DNA from: Cristatella mucedo
Lineage: Eukaryota > Bryozoa > Phylactolaemata > Cristatellidae
DNA length: 10,759 nucleotides
NCBI GenBank assembly: GCA_009760855.2
Contig: WPIO01000200.1
Span: 376,001 to 386,759 of the forward strand
Direction: 5' to 3'
Made by a program: the position numbers and the translations under genes. Shown here in pieces: positions 7,476 to 10,759 of this stretch. The notes beneath the pieces were generated by a model. It was not told where the DNA came from. It did not search any database and was given only the letters and a program-made list of their open reading frames with translations. The first letter of the stretch is position 1; every line of letters begins with the position of its first letter.

Positions 7476-7733
7476 GTTATCTCTAGTAATTACAGCGAGA
7501 AAGTCTATCAGTCGCGCGGCAAGATGGTATCCTTCTGTCACGCGGCTAGACGGCGCTGTGCTGTCTTCCGTGACCAAGAGAGCTTAGAGCTTCTGGACTC
7601 ACTTCGCTGAGTCATTGTAGAAGAGTTGTAGTGTGGTCGAGGGAGACAACTCAGTGCCATCTTGCCGCGTGACGAAAATATGCCCTCTTGAAGCGTGACG
7701 GATGGACTTTCTCGCTTTAATTAGTAGATATAC
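7476..7733. repeat. Imperfect palindrome of about 258 bp (foldback or MITE-like element)
   Basis: The left arm (7476-7604) aligns with the reverse complement of the right arm (7605-7733) almost without gaps. GCGAGAAAGTCTATCAGTCG pairs with GCGAGAAAGTCCATCCGTCA. TGTCACGCGGCTAGACGG pairs with CGTCACGCGGCAAGATGG, and GTCTTCCGTGACCA with GTCTCCCTCGACCA. The axis lies in GACTCA-CTTCGC-TGAGTC (7596-7613). Identity by eye is about 70%, highest in the outer half. Each arm holds two copies of a motif close to GTCACGCGGCAAGATGG. It has no protein-coding signal of its own; the minus-strand frame 7599-7871 merely overlaps it. It could be a decayed foldback/MITE transposon or, less likely, a local inverted duplication or a long hairpin RNA source. 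Confidence 0.75.
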
Positions 7734-8400
7734 TATGATTATTTCTAGTATGACAGCGAAGCGAGTCCACAGGTAATGATCATTAATGGATATGGACATT
7801 TTTATCTTAAGATGAGAATACTTGAGGTATCGTTGCCGCGTTCCATGTATTCGGCTGGGGCTCGCAGCCAAACAAGCTCGTGGGCGTTCACCCCCTCCGC
7901 CTTCTAACTGCCCTTACCTTCCGCCCCATTAAGCTTTTGAAGACACTTGGCTAGACCAAACGTCGCCAGCAATGTCTAGGTCTTGGCGGCTTCTTTCCTC
8001 CGGACGTCAATGGAACAGAATTGTGAAGCAAAATATGGGACCGTAAAATGCTCTTTGCCACACGTCACGACTCGGCACTATAGACATTACTGGAACTCAT
8101 GTTTTTCATTCTCAGCTATGGAGAAGATGTGTTCCTATTTTTAGAGTTGCCTTACAAGTTCTTCCCTCTATGGCTGTATCAGTTGCCAGTTGAAAGCGTC
8201 CCTTTAGAAAGCTGAAGATTATCCTGTCTTATCTGAGAGTGGTAATGAGATAAGATTGACTCCCCGATTATGCCTTGGTAAGCGTATAGAAAAAAAACAC
8301 CGGAAAGTATTGACTTTAAAGCTGTAATAGACCAGTCTGTCGCCTTCAAGGCCAGAAAAGTTAAAGCAGTGATTGCCACTTTGCACCTTTACTGTGGTTA
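7734..8400. other. No recognisable gene; two short palindromic features
   Basis: Two small structures stand out: AGCGAAGCGAGTCCA (7755-7769), an inverted near-copy of the palindrome's centre, and the perfect 12-bp palindrome TAATGATCATTA (7774-7785). No frame, domain or RNA promoter is convincing in the rest. Confidence 0.45.
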
Positions 8401-8479
8401 ATAAAACTTTCTCGACTCGATATGATTGCTAGCATGTGTTTTGGGCATTTACTCACTGGTGGAGTTAATTTGCAGCAAT

Positions 8480-8820
8480 TATCGACAAGTGGAGGGGGTG
8501 CCATTTGCAGCTTTGTCCCAGGGGGCGCCGAAAGGTCTCTCGCTACGCCTCTGGCGCCCGGATGCGGCGCCCCTGCCGCGTTCGCTTCGCAGTAGCCCTC
8601 CGGCTGCCGCTGCAGGGAAAGTGCGAGGGAGGAGCTCGACGAATTCCTCAGTGCGCTTGCGCGAGCGAGCTGCGAACGAGTGACCGTCAGAACCACTCAT
8701 TCGCTGCGGCCATTGTTCTGGGCTAACAAACCAAACGAACTGTCGTACGCCAAAGCGAGGCTGGCCACTTGTCAGTCGATGAAAGCGGCGCTTGCGCTCA
8801 GAGCATTGCGGGTCGCGAAA
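8480..8820 (+). promoter_or_regulatory. CpG-rich, promoter-like segment and probable 5' UTR
   Basis: Base composition changes sharply from the AT-rich flank: GC and CpG are dense, for example GCGCCCGGATGCGGCGCCCC around 8551-8572. TGCGCTTGCGCG (8652-8663) is close to the palindromic NRF-1 site YGCGCAYGCGCR. A GCGGCCATTG block near 8706 resembles a YY1-type site only loosely. No TATA box sits at a useful distance, which fits a CpG-type promoter. The segment lies directly upstream of the candidate first exon at 8821. Several overlapping short frames on both strands are what GC-rich DNA gives by chance. Start site and direction are inferred. Confidence 0.45.
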
Positions 8821-8878
8821 ATGGTGCAGCCGCCGCACGCGGCGGTCGTGGCTTTCGCCCTCGCGTTTATGCTACCGA
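8821..8878 (+). CDS. Candidate first coding exon, signal-peptide-like N-terminus
   Basis: The ATG at 8821 sits in a strong animal start context (A at -3, G at +4). It encodes MVQPPHAAVVAFALAFMLP, with a hydrophobic core AAVVAFALAFML like a secretory signal peptide. After 19 codons plus one base the frame meets GTAAGT (8879-8884), a full match to the intronic part of the 5' splice consensus, so the intron would be phase 1. Phase 1 introns just after a signal peptide are common in genes for secreted and membrane proteins. Without splicing the frame ends at a TAA three codons later. In-frame ATGs at 8680 and 8779 exist; the one at 8779 would add a basic N-terminus (MKAALALRALRVAK) but has a weak context. 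No downstream exon was identified, so product and function are unknown. Confidence 0.4.
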
Positions 8879-8884
8879 GTAAGT
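8879..8884 (+). other. Candidate 5' splice donor
   Basis: GTAAGT matches the U1 snRNA-complementary intronic consensus. The exonic side (CCGA) matches poorly, so strength rests on the intron bases. A second donor-like GTGAGT is at about 8935, but the frame is already closed by the TAA at 8884-8886. Confidence 0.42.
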
Positions 8885-9137
8885 AAAGACAGCGGCTGCT
8901 AGCGGCTAACGAGCTCATCCGGGTGTCGGCTCGAGTGAGTGCTCGCTCGGCTTGCTCGCCGTGACCATCTCAGATTGCTTGCCGAATATCAGATGTAGGG
9001 CGCTTTCAGATACCAAGGTAATTGACGCGTGCATATGGTTTGAAAGAAACTTCTGAGGTGTGACTCATACACGTGTTGGACTTTTGGCTGGTGTATTTAT
9101 AATGCCTTTGCTTGCACGATAGAATTACCAAAACCCT

Positions 9138-9295
9138 AAAAAATACTAGCTCATTTAACAGCCTCTTTTGTACAGTGGCAGAAGAGCCTTTATGGCAATA
9201 ACCGCTGCTTGCAGCGGCGATGCAGGATCGCCCATGGCAGTGTTCGAACCAACGACATTGGGACCAAAGTCATGAAAAACATAGTCTTAAGATGC
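9138..9295 (-). mobile_element. SINE 3: decayed copy of the SINE 2 family
   Basis: Read on the minus strand, GTTGGTTCGAAC (B box, about 9241-9252) is followed by GCAGCGGTTATTGCC, AAAGGCTCTTCTGCC, GAGGCTGTTAA and a T run near 9138. The order and spacing match SINE 2: GCGGTAGTGATAGC, AAGGCTCTTCTGCC, GAGGCAGTT, T run. Upstream of the B box, TTCATGACTTTGGTC matches TTCACGACCGAGGTC of SINE 2. The A box is worn beyond clear recognition, so the 5' edge is approximate. The hairpin CCGCTG-CTTG-CAGCGG (9202-9217) lies in the body. It is non-coding. Confidence 0.6.
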
Positions 9296-9789
9296 CATTC
9301 ACATTAAGAATTTGGTTAGCTGTCTGCATTCCAGTAATCGTCACATTTTTGGTAGACCTTTAACTCAAATAATGTTTTTGAATAGAAAAAAATGCCTCCT
9401 GAGGCAGTTAAAGTGCTGGTAGAACTAAAAAAAAGGCGCCATAGGAGACATCAAAAGGTACCGCGCGTGCTCAGCAGAATCGTATGCTCACAGCTGCTCT
9501 ATTAGCGGGGTTCTTTGGATTAAGAATGCACTCGAAGAAAACAAATCCTCTGCCAGTACAATTTTTCAAAGTTTAACCAACATTTTGACCTCAGTGCTTG
9601 TTATTGCTACCAAAGACGACGCCCATTGCACCTCTAGCACTGCCTTGCAACGAATGCTATCATATTTTACTCAACTCAATTGCAATAATTTTTATAAACG
9701 TTATACAAGCAAGCGGGTGTGCCGTTTAGTGCACACCTACATGACACTGACTGTCACCAGGCTGCTCCGAGGTATCCGCGTGCTTTAGC
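9296..9789. other. No recognisable gene
   Basis: AT-rich sequence with an A run near 9427-9434 and only short frames, the longest (9585-9788) with no family features. If the exon at 8821 is real, this would be part of its first intron. Confidence 0.4.
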
Positions 9790-10259
9790 TGTGCTGTCAG
9801 CGGCGCCCGGCGGGATAGACCAATAGCGACCTCAGCAGGCAGCTGGTTGAAAGAACAGCGGCGGGCCGAGCCGAATGTTTGTATATCGTTTCTCGTGCTT
9901 CCGCAATCCTGCATTACAATAAATTTACAATGGAATTTCATCCCTCAGTAATGCCAAACATCTGTTAGCCATGTGAAGTTCGATTTTAGGAAAGGCTATC
10001 ACTGCATAATTGAAAGCGTCAATGCCTCCAGAATGGCACGGATGGTAAGCTTCAACGCACAGAGTCGCGTCGATAGCAGGTCTCAATAGTTGTCGGCCGG
10101 TTGATTGGGCGAGCACAAAGTGGCCCGCGGTGGCGGCAGCTGCAGAGGCGCGTCGCGGCTATCGAGCGGTCGATGCCCTGCCGCCGCCGCCGTGCGTCTT
10201 GGTAGCAGCTCCGTGTCCCTTTTCAATGGCACTTGGCCGTGTCGTGCTCAGTTGCTATT
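9790..10259 (+). promoter_or_regulatory. Second CpG-rich patch with CCAAT-type boxes
   Basis: GC and CpG rise again, with GGCGCCCGGCGGG near 9802 and GCCGCCGCCGCCG near 10180. CCAAT occurs directly at 9820-9824 and inverted (ATTGG, beside a GGGCG) at 10104-10110. ATCGA-GCGG-TCGAT near 10160 is a short perfect hairpin. The middle part (9880-10020) is AT-rich, so this may be two patches. Promoter use and direction are inference from composition and these short boxes. Confidence 0.25.
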
Positions 10260-10466
10260 ATGGCTGACTACGAATTGACTGCATCAGGCAGAGCGCAAGG
10301 CGTGCCGCCCTGGCACATCCTGGACGGTTGGCATTCAGCGGCAGCGGAACGAAGCAAATTTCCTGCAGTGCCGCCAGTAGGCTACTTTCAGAAGCTGATA
10401 GCTACACAAGACGTGTCTGCCGCCATGTTTAACTGGAACTTATCAAAACAAGCAAAGCTTGGCTAG
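10260..10466 (+). CDS. Possible small ORF or first exon, function unknown
   Basis: The ATG at 10260 has a good start context (A at -3, G at +4) and opens a 68-codon frame beginning MADYELTASGRAQGVPPWHI and ending at TAG (10464-10466). I recognise no domain, membrane segment or signal peptide. The protein is of mixed composition, with two tryptophans early (PPWHILDGW). It follows a CpG-rich patch, which would suit a promoter-proximal exon. A weak donor-like site (CCA|GTAGGC) near 10377 could end an exon. An upstream ATG at 10226 opens a 13-codon frame that overlaps this start and stops at 10267. Chance occurrence in GC-rich DNA is quite possible. Confidence 0.22.
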   Translation: MADYELTASGRAQGVPPWHILDGWHSAAAERSKFPAVPPVGYFQKLIATQDVSAAMFNWNLSKQAKLG

Positions 10467-10759
10467 GATATGCATTCTTCAAAATTTTCTGATTCATTGT
10501 TTTACTGGATCCTTTCGCGGTAGCAGAGGCTCCAGTTACGTTACCAGTCAAATATTTTGGTAGGACTTCGCAGGTCTAGCTGAATTATCGTGGAAAGCAA
10601 TAACTGCGAGTACGGAGTAGGTCCAGCCACTGTTTACTTGGTTTTGAAGCTGCCTGAGTTTTAAATGTTCATAATAATTAAACTAAAACAAACTCTCTCT
10701 TAGTTCCGCTTTGCTAACCATCACAGGCAGTTTGTCATGAATGAAGTTACTATTTGCTA
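10467..10759. other. No recognisable gene
   Basis: Returns to AT-rich composition with stops in all frames and no repeat or RNA gene that I can support. Confidence 0.4.

Noticed and set aside
7599-7871. Minus-strand 90-codon frame with a hydrophobic stretch (FAVILEIIIVYLLI)
   Set aside because: Half of it is the right arm of the palindrome and the hydrophobic part is translated AT-rich DNA. There is no supporting start context or splice structure.
7208-8405. Poly(A) signals AATAAA near 7212 and 8400
   Set aside because: The hexamer is frequent in AT-rich DNA and no upstream exon was found for either site.
8361-8838. Several overlapping ORFs of 73-119 codons on both strands
   Set aside because: GC-rich DNA gives long chance frames. 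They contradict one another and show no domain features; the promoter reading explains the composition better.
1-10759. CRISPR array, prokaryotic operon, phage or integron
   Set aside because: There are no regularly spaced short repeats, no cas, integrase or phage genes, no Shine-Dalgarno-led gene strings and very low coding density. The retroelement types are those of animals.

Overview
The window reads as animal nuclear DNA, probably from an invertebrate. Nothing in it looks bacterial, archaeal or viral: there are no long intact genes, no ribosome binding sites and no operons. It holds dead non-LTR retrotransposons of the L2/CR1 superfamily with a hairpin-plus-ATT 3' tail, tRNA-derived SINEs with RNA polymerase III A and B boxes, an ATT microsatellite, and CpG-rich patches with candidate first exons and splice signals. 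The species cannot be named from the sequence.

Layout. Positions 1-1745 and 3800-6428 are two diverged direct copies of a non-coding segment (at least 1.7 kb in copy 1). Copy 1 is followed at about 1746 by LINE A, a heavily decayed plus-strand element running to about 2950. SINE 1 sits inside LINE A in the opposite orientation. Copy 2 is split at 4201-5292 by LINE B, a minus-strand, 5'-truncated and much better preserved element of the same family. A third, short fragment of the duplicated segment lies at about 3385-3480. Comparing the two copies gives the approximate unoccupied site for LINE B and orders the events: duplication, then insertions, then SINE 1 inside LINE A.

The right-hand part (6429-10759) holds SINE 2 (plus strand, about 6935-7108) and SINE 3 (minus strand, about 9138-9295), which share a tail unlike that of SINE 1. 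Between them is a striking imperfect palindrome of about 258 bp at 7476-7733, which I read as a foldback or MITE-like element. A CpG-rich segment (about 8480-8880) leads into a short candidate first coding exon at 8821-8878. That exon encodes a signal-peptide-like stretch and ends at a GTAAGT donor in phase 1. A second CpG-rich patch (about 9790-10330) precedes a 68-codon reading frame of unknown meaning at 10260-10466.

How the parts relate. The L2-like LINEs and SINE 1 carry the same 3' hairpin, which fits SINE 1 having been mobilised by the LINE family's reverse transcriptase. The only candidate host gene is the one starting near 8821, and only its first exon would be inside the window. No complete host gene is visible. 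Alignments were made by eye, so element edges are approximate, usually to within 5-30 bases.
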